Below are positions 1-7,723 of a stretch of 64,000 bases of DNA, piece after piece. The notes under the pieces were generated by a model. The model was not told where the DNA came from. It made no database searches and saw only the letters and a list, made by a program, of their open reading frames with translations. Origin of the DNA: Bhargavaea changchunensis (GTDB taxonomy: Bacteria; Bacillota; Bacilli; Bacillales_A; Planococcaceae); NCBI RefSeq assembly GCF_042665595.1, contig NZ_JBHTCT010000036.1, positions 1 to 64,000 of the forward strand, written 5' to 3'. Position numbers and translations under genes: made by a program. How positions within the stretch are numbered: position 1 is the first letter of the stretch; every line of letters starts with the position of its first letter.

Positions 1-73
1 CCGGAACCGGCCTGACGGCCGGTCAATCCAAGGGAATTTAAGGGGCAAAACACTCGAAAAATCCACATGAATG

Positions 74-114
74 ACAAAACGTACCCAGAAAGATTTCATC
101 TGGGTACGTTTTGT
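74..114. terminator. Bidirectional hairpin terminator downstream of tcyP
   Basis: A perfect 15-bp inverted repeat (ACAAAACGTACCCAG, 11-nt loop, then its complement) whose arms end in T-rich sequence on both strands. It can end tcyP transcripts coming from the right and any transcript entering from the left. Bases 1-73 contain no gene that I can support. Confidence 0.75.
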
Positions 115-125
115 CTACAGTCTGA

Positions 126-158
126 GATGCCGTCCATTGAGTGGACGGCATCTTTTTT
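126..158 (+). terminator. Rho-independent terminator (plus strand)
   Basis: An 11-bp stem (GATGCCGTCCA, loop, TGGACGGCATC) followed by six T on the plus strand. It faces rightward, so it would stop a plus-strand transcript from a gene left of the window before it runs into tcyP. Confidence 0.75.
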
Positions 159-161
159 CAT

Positions 162-1553
162 TTAAGCATCGATTGGCTGGGAACGGATATCCCCGTTGTA
201 GACATCGCGGTCGACTTCTTTGTTCACATTGGCCGCCGTGACGCCCGCCGTCATCGAACCGCTGACGTTAAGAGCTGTGCGCCCCATGTCGATGAGCGGT
301 TCGACGGAGATGAGCACACCGGCAAGCGCGACAGGAAGGTTCATCGCCGACAGGACGAGGATGGCGGCAAAGGTCGCACCGCCGCCTACGCCCGCCACGC
401 CGAACGAGCTGATGGCGACCACGACAATCAGTGTAGCGATAAAACCGGGATCAAGCGGGTTGATGCCGACGGATGGTGCGATCATGACGGCCAGCATCGC
501 AGGATAAATGCCCGCGCAGCCGTTTTGGCCGATTGACAGCCCGAACGAACCCGCGAAGTTTGCGGTTGCATCAGGCAGGCCGAGCCGGTCCGTCTGTGTC
601 TTGATGTTGAGCGGCAGTGCACCTGCGCTGGAACGGGAAGTGAACGCGAAGAGCAGCGTCTCCGACGTTTTCTTCAGATATGTGATCGGGTTCAGGCCGT
701 TCAGCGTGATGATCACCAGATGAATCAGGAACATGGCGATCAGCGCCACATAAGAAGCGATGACAAATTTGCCGAGGTTGGCGATCGCCCCGAAATCGGA
801 TGTCGCGACCGTGCGGGTCATGATTGCCAGGATGCCATAAGGCGTGAGGCGGAGGATCAGCTTGACGACACGCATGACAAGCGCATAGATGGCATCGATC
901 CCTTTTTTCACCATCGCGGCATTTTCAGGTTCTTTCCGTGCGATGCCAAGATAGGCGACGCCCAGAAACGCTGCGAATATGACAACACCGATTGTCGAGG
1001 TCGGGCGTGCACCGGTCAGGTCAAGAAACGGGTTGGACGGGATCAGCTCGGTGATCTGCTGAGGAAGTGTTTTATCCGCCACTTCCGCCGAGCGCTCCTC
1101 AAGCGCCGCTCCGCGTTCCATTTCAGCAGAGCCCTGCACGAGTTCAGAGGCATCCAGATTAAAGGCGACCGCGGAACCGATGCCGATTGCAGCAGCAAGA
1201 GCTGTCGTACCGACCAGCATGCCGAGGATGAGGCCTGCCGTCTTCCCGAAGTTTTTGCCGGTCGTGACTTTTGTGAACGCAGCAAGAATAGAGATGAAGA
1301 CGAGCGGCATAACGATCATCTGCAGGAAGCGGACGTATCCGGAGCCGATGATATTGAACCAGTCAACGGAATCAGCCAGGGTTTCCGAATCCGTACCGTA
1401 GATGAGATTAAGGGCCAGGCCGAACAGGATCCCGAGGCCAAGACCGGCAAAGACCCGGTTCGAGAACGAGACATGCCGGCGCTGCATATAAAACAGGACA
1501 CCGACGAGAACGAGCAAGGCGGCGACGTTGATGACAACCAGCCAGGTATTCAT
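162..1553 (-). CDS. tcyP: L-cystine / dicarboxylate-family sodium symporter TcyP
   Basis: A 463-residue polytopic membrane protein of the sodium:dicarboxylate symporter (SDF) family. Its N-terminus and length match Bacillus TcyP (YhcL), which imports L-cystine. The C-terminal half carries the family's small-residue-rich transport core, including IGQNGCAG and the GGGATFAAI stretch, and ends with a hydrophilic tail. The ATG at 1553 is chosen because GGAGG lies seven bases upstream; an in-frame ATG 60 bases further up has no such site. It is a single gene divergent from cls, with its own promoter and a strong terminator. Substrate is inferred from family resemblance; a glutamate or other dicarboxylate role is less likely. 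Confidence 0.85.
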   Translation of the reverse strand: MNTWLVVINVAALLVLVGVLFYMQRRHVSFSNRVFAGLGLGILFGLALNLIYGTDSETLADSVDWFNIIGSGYVRFLQMIVMPLVFISILAAFTKVTTGKNFGKTAGLILGMLVGTTALAAAIGIGSAVAFNLDASELVQGSAEMERGAALEERSAEVADKTLPQQITELIPSNPFLDLTGARPTSTIGVVIFAAFLGVAYLGIARKEPENAAMVKKGIDAIYALVMRVVKLILRLTPYGILAIMTRTVATSDFGAIANLGKFVIASYVALIAMFLIHLVIITLNGLNPITYLKKTSETLLFAFTSRSSAGALPLNIKTQTDRLGLPDATANFAGSFGLSIGQNGCAGIYPAMLAVMIAPSVGINPLDPGFIATLIVVVAISSFGVAGVGGGATFAAILVLSAMNLPVALAGVLISVEPLIDMGRTALNVSGSMTAGVTAANVNKEVDRDVYNGDIRSQPIDA

Positions 1554-1618
1554 AGTAATTCCTCCAATTATTATCATGATCCTCCGAAAAGGAGCGGTTT
1601 GCAAAAAGCACAAGCAAT

Positions 1619-1647
1619 AGAATATAAGGTTTAATCCTATAAGTCAA
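1619..1647 (-). promoter_or_regulatory. Sigma-A-type promoter of tcyP
   Basis: On the minus strand TTGACT (1642-1647), a 17-bp spacer and TATTCT (1619-1624) lie about 65 bases upstream of the tcyP start. The spacer region contains two CTTATA copies that could be part of a cysteine-responsive operator, but I cannot assign one. Confidence 0.6.
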
Positions 1648-1743
1648 GTAGGTATTCTCGTCGGCCGGCCCCTCTCCATTCGTGTTTTTGGCGGGCTAAC
1701 GGTATACTGTCCTTAGACAGATCATACGCAACTGGAGGTTTTC

Positions 1744-3195
1744 ATGGCACAGTTCATCACGTACGCGACGGTCGCGGTCTTTATCCTGAACATTTTCCTC
1801 GCGGTTGCCCTGATCTTCCTTGAGCGACGCGATGCGACATCTACCTGGGCCTGGTTGCTGGTCCTGTTCTTCATCCCCGTGTTCGGATTCTTCATATACC
1901 TGATGTTCGGCAGACAGCTGCGGAAAAAACAGCTGTTCCGCTGGGAAGACAGGAACAAGATCGGAATCGAGCAGCTTGTCAACTACCAGATCGAAGCGAT
2001 AGAGGATGGCACATTCGACTTCCGGCTGGACGATACCGCCCACTACCGGGATATGGTCTATCTGCATCTCAGGAATAATCATGCCCTCCTGACACAGGAC
2101 AATCACATAGAGATTTTCAACGACGGGGGCAAGAAGTTTGAGGCGCTGCTGGAAGACCTCGAGCACGCCAAAGACCATATCCACATCCAATACTATATTT
2201 TCAGACTCGACAATCTTGGACAGCGCATCCTGGATACGCTTATCCGGAAAGCAAAAAGCGGTGTCAAAGTGCGGGTGCTTTTCGATGATATCGGATCCCG
2301 AGGGCTCAGGAAGCGCCATTTCCGCGATCTGACAGCCGTGGGCGGCGAGGTGGAGGCGTTCTTCCCTGCCATCCTCCCGCTCATCAACCCCCGGATGAAC
2401 TACCGGAACCACCGCAAGATTGCGATCATTGACGGCCGGATCGGCTACGTCGGCGGCTTCAACGTCGGCGATGAGTACCTCGGACTGAACCGCAAGTTCG
2501 GCTACTGGCGTGATACCCACCTCCGGATCGAAGGCAGCGCGGTCCACCCGCTCCAAACCCGTTTCACACTGGACTGGAACCAGGCTTCCGCCTCCCATGA
2601 CATCGAGTACCATGAACGCTACTTCCCGGCCATCCCCCGAAAAGGCAACGTCGGCCTGCAGATTGTATCGAGCGGCCCGGACGAACAATGGGAACAGATC
2701 AAAGACGGCTACCTGAAGATGATCCAGCTGGCGAAAAAGTACATCTATATCCAAACGCCGTACTTTATCCCGGATGCGAGCTTCCTTGATGCGCTCCGGA
2801 TCGCATGCTTGTCGGGAATCGATGTCCGAATCATGATTCCGAACAAGCCGGATCACATGTTTGTGTACTGGGCGACGTATTCCCATGTAGGCATCCTGCT
2901 TAAGGCGGGGGCCAGGGTCTACATCTACGAAAACGGCTTTATCCACGCGAAGATGATTGTCGTCGATGATGAGGTGGCGACAGTGGGAACCGCCAACATC
3001 GACGTCCGCAGCTTCAAACTTAACTTCGAAATCAATGCCTTTATCTACGACCGGGAGAAGTCCCGGGAGCTCGCTGAACTGTTCGAACAAGATAAGAGGC
3101 TTTCCACGGAATTGACTTTGGAAGCCTACCAGAACCGCAATACCAACATCCGGTTCAAGGAATCCGTCTCAAGGCTTCTGTCACCGATTTTATGA
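1744..3195 (+). CDS. cls: Cardiolipin synthase
   Basis: A 483-residue phospholipase-D-superfamily enzyme that condenses two phosphatidylglycerols to cardiolipin plus glycerol at the membrane. Two N-terminal membrane segments (about residues 5-28 and 36-56) are followed by two catalytic HKD motifs: H223-K225-D230 in HRKIAIIDG and H401-K403-D408 in HAKMIVVDD. Length equals typical Bacillales ClsA. The start has GGAGG eight bases upstream. It stands alone between divergent tcyP and convergent vanY-type genes and ends in a long bidirectional terminator. Bacillales often have more than one cls paralogue, so the exact orthologue is not certain. Confidence 0.92.
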   Translation: MAQFITYATVAVFILNIFLAVALIFLERRDATSTWAWLLVLFFIPVFGFFIYLMFGRQLRKKQLFRWEDRNKIGIEQLVNYQIEAIEDGTFDFRLDDTAHYRDMVYLHLRNNHALLTQDNHIEIFNDGGKKFEALLEDLEHAKDHIHIQYYIFRLDNLGQRILDTLIRKAKSGVKVRVLFDDIGSRGLRKRHFRDLTAVGGEVEAFFPAILPLINPRMNYRNHRKIAIIDGRIGYVGGFNVGDEYLGLNRKFGYWRDTHLRIEGSAVHPLQTRFTLDWNQASASHDIEYHERYFPAIPRKGNVGLQIVSSGPDEQWEQIKDGYLKMIQLAKKYIYIQTPYFIPDASFLDALRIACLSGIDVRIMIPNKPDHMFVYWATYSHVGILLKAGARVYIYENGFIHAKMIVVDDEVATVGTANIDVRSFKLNFEINAFIYDREKSRELAELFEQDKRLSTELTLEAYQNRNTNIRFKESVSRLLSPIL

Positions 3196-3202
3196 ACAAG
3201 CG

Positions 3203-3245
3203 AAAATCCCTCCTGCACGGTGTCTGCACCGCGCAGGAGGGATTT
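3203..3245. terminator. Bidirectional terminator between cls and the carboxypeptidase gene
   Basis: A 13-bp stem AAATCCCTCCTGC / GCAGGAGGGATTT with A and T runs on both sides, placed between two convergent genes. Confidence 0.8.
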
Positions 3246-3316
3246 CATTTATCAGATGCTGATTTCCAGCAGGCACCGGTAATCACTTAGAAATAAGCTG
3301 AAAACAGGATGCTTTC

Positions 3317-4204
3317 TTATTTCTCCGGTTCTGACGGTTTCACGCGGCCATCCGGCACCAGAAGATATTCCTCCAGAGTACTGCCGCGCGAATGGATCCT
3401 CCCCGCCACTTCCTTGCCGACGTAGCGGTAGTGCCACGACTCGTGCATATAGCCGGTGATGTCTTCCTTGCCTTCCGGATATCGGAGGATAAAGCCGAAC
3501 CGGTGGGCATTTTCGAGAAGCCACTGCCCCGCCGGCGTGTCACCGAACGATTCACTGGCATAATGCTCGGGCTGTGTCGCCTCCCCGATATCAAAAGCGA
3601 GGCCGGTCTGATGTTCGGAATATCCGGGACGGGCGCTGTATCGGTCCGCCGCCTCGGCTCCGTCACGCTCGGCATACCGTTCGTACAGCTCCTGCTGCCG
3701 CTCATAAGTCCGGAATGTGCTGAAAGCGTCCAGGTCAAATCCCTCAAGAAGCGCTTCCGCACTCATTTCTTCGAATGCTTCACGCGCCTCGGGATTTTCA
3801 CCGGGCGCAAAGCCGGCAGGAAGCGGATACTTTTTATTTGCCAAAAGGATGCCGCCAATATATGTCGGCTCTGCAGGAAGTTCGCGGCCTTCCACGTACT
3901 CCCCGATGCCTTCCAGGGGATCGGGCTCCGTCGTGCCGCTTGCAGGCAGCTGCACGCCTTCGGGACTTTCTTCTTCCTCGGGTGAAGTCTCGCCGGTATC
4001 CGGCTCTTCCGTCCCGGTTCCGCCGGTTTCCTGTACCTGTCCGGACGTGCCTCCGCCGAGCACACCCCTGATCTTTTCGGCATCCCAACCGTTCATGCCG
4101 GCAAAGACCGCTGCTCCGCCGACCAGTAGTGTGACTGCCGCGAGAATCGCGATCCATACGCCTTTCCGGTCGCGATTCTGCTTCCGTGCTTTCATTCTGC
4201 CCAT
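3317..4204 (-). CDS. VanY/M15-family D-alanyl-D-alanine carboxypeptidase, membrane-anchored
   Basis: A 295-residue protein with a basic N-terminus, one signal-anchor segment (about 15-37), an acidic Gly/Glu/Pro-rich linker (about 50-100) and a C-terminal M15B peptidase domain. The zinc site is visible: H198 and D205 in SEHQTGLAFD, E255 and H258 in HESWH. Family members trim the terminal D-alanine from peptidoglycan stem peptides outside the membrane. It resembles Bacillus YodJ. An ATG three codons later (4195) is an alternative start; the upstream GAAGGG suits 4204. It is monocistronic and convergent with cls. Confidence 0.88.
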   Translation of the reverse strand: MGRMKARKQNRDRKGVWIAILAAVTLLVGGAAVFAGMNGWDAEKIRGVLGGGTSGQVQETGGTGTEEPDTGETSPEEEESPEGVQLPASGTTEPDPLEGIGEYVEGRELPAEPTYIGGILLANKKYPLPAGFAPGENPEAREAFEEMSAEALLEGFDLDAFSTFRTYERQQELYERYAERDGAEAADRYSARPGYSEHQTGLAFDIGEATQPEHYASESFGDTPAGQWLLENAHRFGFILRYPEGKEDITGYMHESWHYRYVGKEVAGRIHSRGSTLEEYLLVPDGRVKPSEPEK

Positions 4205-4331
4205 TCTCGGTGACCCTTCTTTCGTGAATTTCCCATTGGTCTATCGTACCATATCCGGCCCCATTCCGCGGCGTTCTCCGTTATGCTATGATGCTTTTGT
4301 GACGAATCTATTACATGCGGAGGAATCCGAT

Positions 4332-5483
4332 ATGAAATCCCGCTGGCTCTCCCTGAATTTCTTCGCGTTCTTCTTTACCTGGGGTATCTTCCTGCCCTAC
4401 TGGACAGGCTGGCTCGTCTCCGCCAAAGGCCTCACCGTCTTTGAGGCGGGGGCCGTCATGGGTGCAGGGATGTTCATCAGGGCGTTTTCGACTCTTTTCC
4501 TGTTCCCTGCCGCAGCCAGGCGCTTCCCGATCACGGGTGTGATGAAAACAGGTGTTGCGCTGTCTTTCCTCATTGCCCTGGTCTACATACCGGCCGGCTC
4601 CTACACGGCGATCCTCGTCGTCACCGCGGCATTTAATATCGTCTATCCGAACCTGTTGCCGGCGATGGAGACAAGCGCATCCGTCCTGATCCAGAAAGAT
4701 CGGATCAATTACAGCCGGAGCCGCGCTTTCGGCTCGGCCGGCTATATGGCTGCCGTTCTGATCATCGGGGCGGTCACAGACCTGTTCGGCAATGATGCCA
4801 TTCTATGGATGATGTTCGCCGGACTCCTTTTCATGCTGGGTGCACAATATACGGCCGTTCCCGCATCGCTCTACCGGGACGAGACAGAGAAACCTTCGGA
4901 AAAGAGATCCGGGGCTTTCCGCGAACTGGTCCGTGACCGGGGCTTCCTGACTGTCCTCACCATCTCGATCCTGCTTCAGGGTGCGCATGCTTCCTACTAC
5001 AACTATGGTTTCGTTTATCTGGAAGACCTTGGCGTGGCGAGTTTCACAATCGGGCTCGTGCTGAATGTCGCAATCCTGTTCGAAATCCTGTTTTTTGGCG
5101 TCGCGGACCGGCTGTTCGGCAATATGCCGGCTTCCCGGATGTTCCTTCTTGCCGCGGCCGGCTCCACGCTGCGCTGGGTGCTCATCTTCCTGGTGCCGAC
5201 CGTTTGGATGTTTACCCTCACGCAGGCTTTGCACGCGGCTTCATTCGGCATCGCACATGTCGCATTTATCCGTTACATATCAGAAAAGCTGCCGACACGC
5301 CTGATTGCACCTTCACAGGCATTGTATGCCGCATTTGCCATGAGCCTGAGCACGGCATTCCTGACATTGCTCGGCGGTGCTTTGTACGAAGTCCGGCCCG
5401 CGCTGTCGTTCCTCAGCATGATTATTTGCACCGTCCCTGCAGCCCTGATCGTTTTCTCCACGAAAAACCGTTTCTCCTACTAA
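4332..5483 (+). CDS. MFS transporter, phenylpropionate-permease (HcaT/YwbF-like) family
   Basis: A 383-residue protein with about twelve hydrophobic segments. The opening NFFAFFFTWGIFLPYWTGWL and the overall layout resemble the PPP family of major facilitators (HcaT of E. coli, YwbF of Bacillus). The ATG at 4332 follows GGAGG at a good distance. The long open frame extends upstream through the divergent carboxypeptidase gene, but this is just antisense. No transported compound can be deduced; HcaT-family members are linked to aromatic acids or nucleosides. No T-run hairpin follows, so the downstream 41-codon gene may be co-transcribed. Confidence 0.8.
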   Translation: MKSRWLSLNFFAFFFTWGIFLPYWTGWLVSAKGLTVFEAGAVMGAGMFIRAFSTLFLFPAAARRFPITGVMKTGVALSFLIALVYIPAGSYTAILVVTAAFNIVYPNLLPAMETSASVLIQKDRINYSRSRAFGSAGYMAAVLIIGAVTDLFGNDAILWMMFAGLLFMLGAQYTAVPASLYRDETEKPSEKRSGAFRELVRDRGFLTVLTISILLQGAHASYYNYGFVYLEDLGVASFTIGLVLNVAILFEILFFGVADRLFGNMPASRMFLLAAAGSTLRWVLIFLVPTVWMFTLTQALHAASFGIAHVAFIRYISEKLPTRLIAPSQALYAAFAMSLSTAFLTLLGGALYEVRPALSFLSMIICTVPAALIVFSTKNRFSY

Positions 5484-5502
5484 AGAACCATTTTATCGGA
5501 CT

Positions 5503-5530
5503 ACGGACAAATGCCCACTCCCTTGTCCGT
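5503..5530. other. Perfect 8-bp inverted repeat (ACGGACAA / TTGTCCGT)
   Basis: Two perfect 8-bp arms separated by 12 bp, between the MFS gene and the small gene at 5565. It has no T-run, so it is a poor terminator. A TATAGT sequence overlaps its right end, which would suit an operator over a promoter, but no good -35 was found. Confidence 0.35.
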
Positions 5531-5564
5531 ATAGTTTGGTAAACAAGGGCAAAGGGGCATATTC

Positions 5565-5690
5565 ATGAAACCGATCTCGATCCAGGACATACTTCAATTG
5601 ATGGAAAAGCTGGATGCTTTGCTCGCAGAGCGGGAACATCTAGTCCCTGCAAGGGGCGGCAAGACAGAAAACGCGCTCGGTCAAAAATGA
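5565..5690 (+). CDS. Small unrecognised protein, 41 residues
   Basis: The reading frame starts MKPISIQDILQLMEKLDALL, continues with a charged, Gly/Lys-rich tail and stops at TGA 5688-5690. AAAGGGG eight bases before the ATG is a plausible ribosome binding site. The first half can form an amphipathic helix with leucines at helical spacing. The stop codon lies inside a strong terminator, as expected for a gene ending exactly at its transcript end. I know no family for it. It may be co-transcribed with the preceding MFS gene, 81 bases upstream, or start from its own promoter near 5530. Confidence 0.45.
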   Translation: MKPISIQDILQLMEKLDALLAEREHLVPARGGKTENALGQK

Positions 5691-5703
5691 CCGGCGCGTT
5701 TTT
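5668..5703. terminator. Bidirectional terminator overlapping the end of the 41-codon gene
   Basis: Stem AACGCGC-t-CGGTCA / TGACCG-GCGCGTT with a four-A loop, followed by T5 on the plus strand and TTTT on the minus strand. It also serves the minus-strand gene ending at 5715. Confidence 0.8.
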
Positions 5704-5714
5704 GTATGGGGTGG

Positions 5715-5966
5715 TCAGATAAAGAGCATGACCGCCAGGACGATAAACAGGATGGCGAAAAATCCGGCCAGTAAATTCATCCATTTTGCTTCACGCATCA
5801 TGCCGCGCTCCCTGAACCCTGCGGCACGCGCAGTATTCGTCAGGATAAACAGGAGCGCCATCGACAGTCCCGCCGCATGCATCGCCTGCCGCACAATGAA
5901 GACCAGCGTCAGGATGAACACCACCGCAATCCCGATTCCGAACAACCACCGCTTTTCCTTAGACAT
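5715..5966 (-). CDS. Small two-segment membrane protein, 83 residues
   Basis: A short hydrophobic protein starting MSKEKRWLFGIG. It has hydrophobic stretches near residues 7-25, 30-43 and 62-83, and a basic loop FRERGMMREAKW before the last one. The ATG at 5966 is preferred over one nine bases upstream because AAGGGG then sits at correct spacing. I do not recognise a named family. It is monocistronic, on the same strand as yidC and downstream of its terminator. Confidence 0.6.
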   Translation of the reverse strand: MSKEKRWLFGIGIAVVFILTLVFIVRQAMHAAGLSMALLFILTNTARAAGFRERGMMREAKWMNLLAGFFAILFIVLAVMLFI

Positions 5967-6001
5967 CCCCCTCATCCCCTTTTAATTGATCATAAGCAGA
6001 A

Positions 6002-6051
6002 AAACGGCAGTGCCCCCGGCCTCGCATGAGACTCCCGGGCCACTGCCGTTT
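6002..6051. terminator. Terminator of yidC
   Basis: Long inverted repeat AAACGGCAGTG / CACTGCCGTTT enclosing a second GC-rich stem (CCCGG/CCGGG). It lies directly after the yidC stop and before the small membrane gene on the same strand. Confidence 0.7.
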
Positions 6052-6079
6052 GTTCTGATAACCGGGATTATTACCCGGT

Positions 6080-6844
6080 TTATTGCTCGACTGCCTTTTC
6101 AGGATGTTCATAATAGAACTTCCGTCCGATATAGGTCTGGATCACGAGGATCGCACCGCTGACCGCCCAGTAAAGCGGGAGTGCGGACATCGCCGTAAAG
6201 GAGATGAACGTGATCATGATCGGAGACATATAGATGAACATCTTCATCTGCTTTTGCTGCTGCTCCGGCATCGTCCAGAGAGACACACGGGCCTGCAGGA
6301 GATAGACAACGCCTGCAACAAGGGCCATGATCATATCCGGCGAGCCGAGATTGAACCAGAGGAACTGGTGGGTCTTGACGTCCTGGGAATACAGGATGGC
6401 GAAATAAAGGCCCATGATGATCGGCATCTGGATCAGGACAGGCAGGCATCCCATGTTCAGCGGATTGACACCGTGCTTCTGGTAAAGCCCCATCATTTCC
6501 TGCTGGAGCTTCATCTGCTCGTCCTTGTCCTTCGTTTCCTTGATGCGCTTCTGGATGTCCTCCATCTCAGGACGAAGTGCGTCCATCTTCACTTTCATCG
6601 CCTGCTGGGTCTTATAGTTTCTCAGCATGAGCGGCATGAGGATCAGACGGATGATGACTGTGATGGCGATGATCGCCAATCCATAGTTGCCGTTGAAGAA
6701 AGTCCCGAGGGATTCCAGGGACCAGTCCATCGGCCGTACGAAAAGGTTATAGAACGTGCCTTCCTTGTTCTGGACGCTGGAGCATCCGCCAAGGAGCAAC
6801 GCTGCAGCTGCCAATGTCAGGATCAGCCCGATGCGCTTATTCAA
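6080..6844 (-). CDS. yidC: YidC/OxaA-type membrane protein insertase, lipoprotein
   Basis: A 254-residue insertase that helps membrane proteins enter the bilayer, alone or with SecYEG. A signal peptide ends in the lipobox LLLGGC (C21), followed by the 60KD_IMP domain with five membrane segments and a charged cytoplasmic loop (KRIKETKDKDEQMKLQQ). I place the start at TTG 6844 because AGGTG is six bases upstream; GTG at 6853 in the same frame has no ribosome site. The gene is not next to rnpA, so it is probably the second paralogue (YidC2/YqjG type) or a relocated one. No MifM-like leader fits in the short upstream gap. Confidence 0.9.
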   Translation of the reverse strand: MNKRIGLILTLAAAALLLGGCSSVQNKEGTFYNLFVRPMDWSLESLGTFFNGNYGLAIIAITVIIRLILMPLMLRNYKTQQAMKVKMDALRPEMEDIQKRIKETKDKDEQMKLQQEMMGLYQKHGVNPLNMGCLPVLIQMPIIMGLYFAILYSQDVKTHQFLWFNLGSPDMIMALVAGVVYLLQARVSLWTMPEQQQKQMKMFIYMSPIMITFISFTAMSALPLYWAVSGAILVIQTYIGRKFYYEHPEKAVEQ

Positions 6845-6878
6845 TCGATTCACCTACAACTTTTTTAGACTATAGAGT

Positions 6879-6908
6879 AGTATACACCACCCGCTGCAGG
6901 CTTTTCAA
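6879..6908 (-). promoter_or_regulatory. Sigma-A promoter of yidC
   Basis: Minus-strand TTGAAA (6903-6908), 18-bp spacer, TATACT (6879-6884), about 35 bases before the start codon. The -35 touches the stop region of the upstream AraC-type gene, so yidC has its own promoter although it follows that gene closely. Confidence 0.75.
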
Positions 6909-6909
6909 T

Positions 6910-7698
6910 TTATGTCACGGCATCTTCACCGCTTCCAGGCACAAATGAAGTGAAGTAATTGATGTCCTTTCGCTCCCTGAACTGCTTCGGCGTCACTTTT
7001 GTATACTTTTTGAACGTCCTGGTGAAGTAGCTCTGATTGCAGAAACTGAAGCGCTCCGCCACTTCCGCGATCTTCATGTCCGTATTGCGGAGGAAAAACT
7101 GGGATTCCTCGATTTTCCGCATATTGATATAGTCGATGAGTGTCAGTCCGGCATGCTCTCGGAAAATGCGCGAGAGATGGCTCGTGCTGATGCCGGCCCG
7201 CTTTGCCAGCTGGTCAACAGTGATCGGATCCTCAATCGAGGCGTCAATGAACTGGATGATGTCGTTGACAATTGGGTGGGAGAGTTCCGGCTTGTCCCGG
7301 CCTTCGAGGACGTGTATGAAGAATTCAACGAGGTCGTTCGTTGTCTCCGTGATGTCCATGGTTCCCGACTTGCGGTCCACGATCCGCATCGCGGTGATGT
7401 TTGTCGCAACGGCCCATTCAGGAGGGAATTTCGGCACCATGAGGAAACGGGCAGTCAGCGCAGCGAAGATGATGTAATAATTGGATACATCCTTCACCCA
7501 ACGGTCGCCGGCAATATCTTTGACCATCATGACGATGTGGTTCAGCCGATCCTTGGCCCTGGCCCGGTCCCCTTCGGACACCGCTTCCAGCAAATCCTTT
7601 TCGAGATGATAAAAGTCCTCGCTCCGATCGTACGACTTCAATACCTCGACCCGGTCCATGAATAGGTTGGTCATATACTGCAGACCCGGGTCCTTCAT
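6910..7698 (-). CDS. AraC-family transcriptional regulator
   Basis: A 262-residue protein whose last 100 residues form the AraC/XylS double helix-turn-helix: first HTH around ITVDQLAKRAGISTSHLSRI and second around MKIAEVAERFSFCNQSYFTR, ending in the family signature FKKYTKVTPKQFRERK. The N-terminal 150 residues are helical, with no cupin barrel that I can recognise, and a charged DRSEDFYHLEKDLLEAV segment, so the ligand is unknown. AGGTG precedes the ATG. It starts 25 bases after the lipid kinase gene stops on the same strand, so the two are probably one operon. Confidence 0.88.
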   Translation of the reverse strand: MKDPGLQYMTNLFMDRVEVLKSYDRSEDFYHLEKDLLEAVSEGDRARAKDRLNHIVMMVKDIAGDRWVKDVSNYYIIFAALTARFLMVPKFPPEWAVATNITAMRIVDRKSGTMDITETTNDLVEFFIHVLEGRDKPELSHPIVNDIIQFIDASIEDPITVDQLAKRAGISTSHLSRIFREHAGLTLIDYINMRKIEESQFFLRNTDMKIAEVAERFSFCNQSYFTRTFKKYTKVTPKQFRERKDINYFTSFVPGSGEDAVT

Positions 7699-7723
7699 CC
7701 TGCTGCACCTCTTTTCCTCATGC

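Noticed and set aside
720..1634. 304-codon frame antisense to tcyP
   Set aside because: Charged low-complexity product, no ribosome site; shadow.
1625..1647. CymR-type operator at the tcyP promoter
   Set aside because: Only a loose resemblance; I cannot match a defined consensus with confidence.
1696..3090. 464-codon open frame antisense to cls
   Set aside because: No ribosome site, low-complexity composition, fully inside a strong gene; typical shadow frame in GC-rich DNA.
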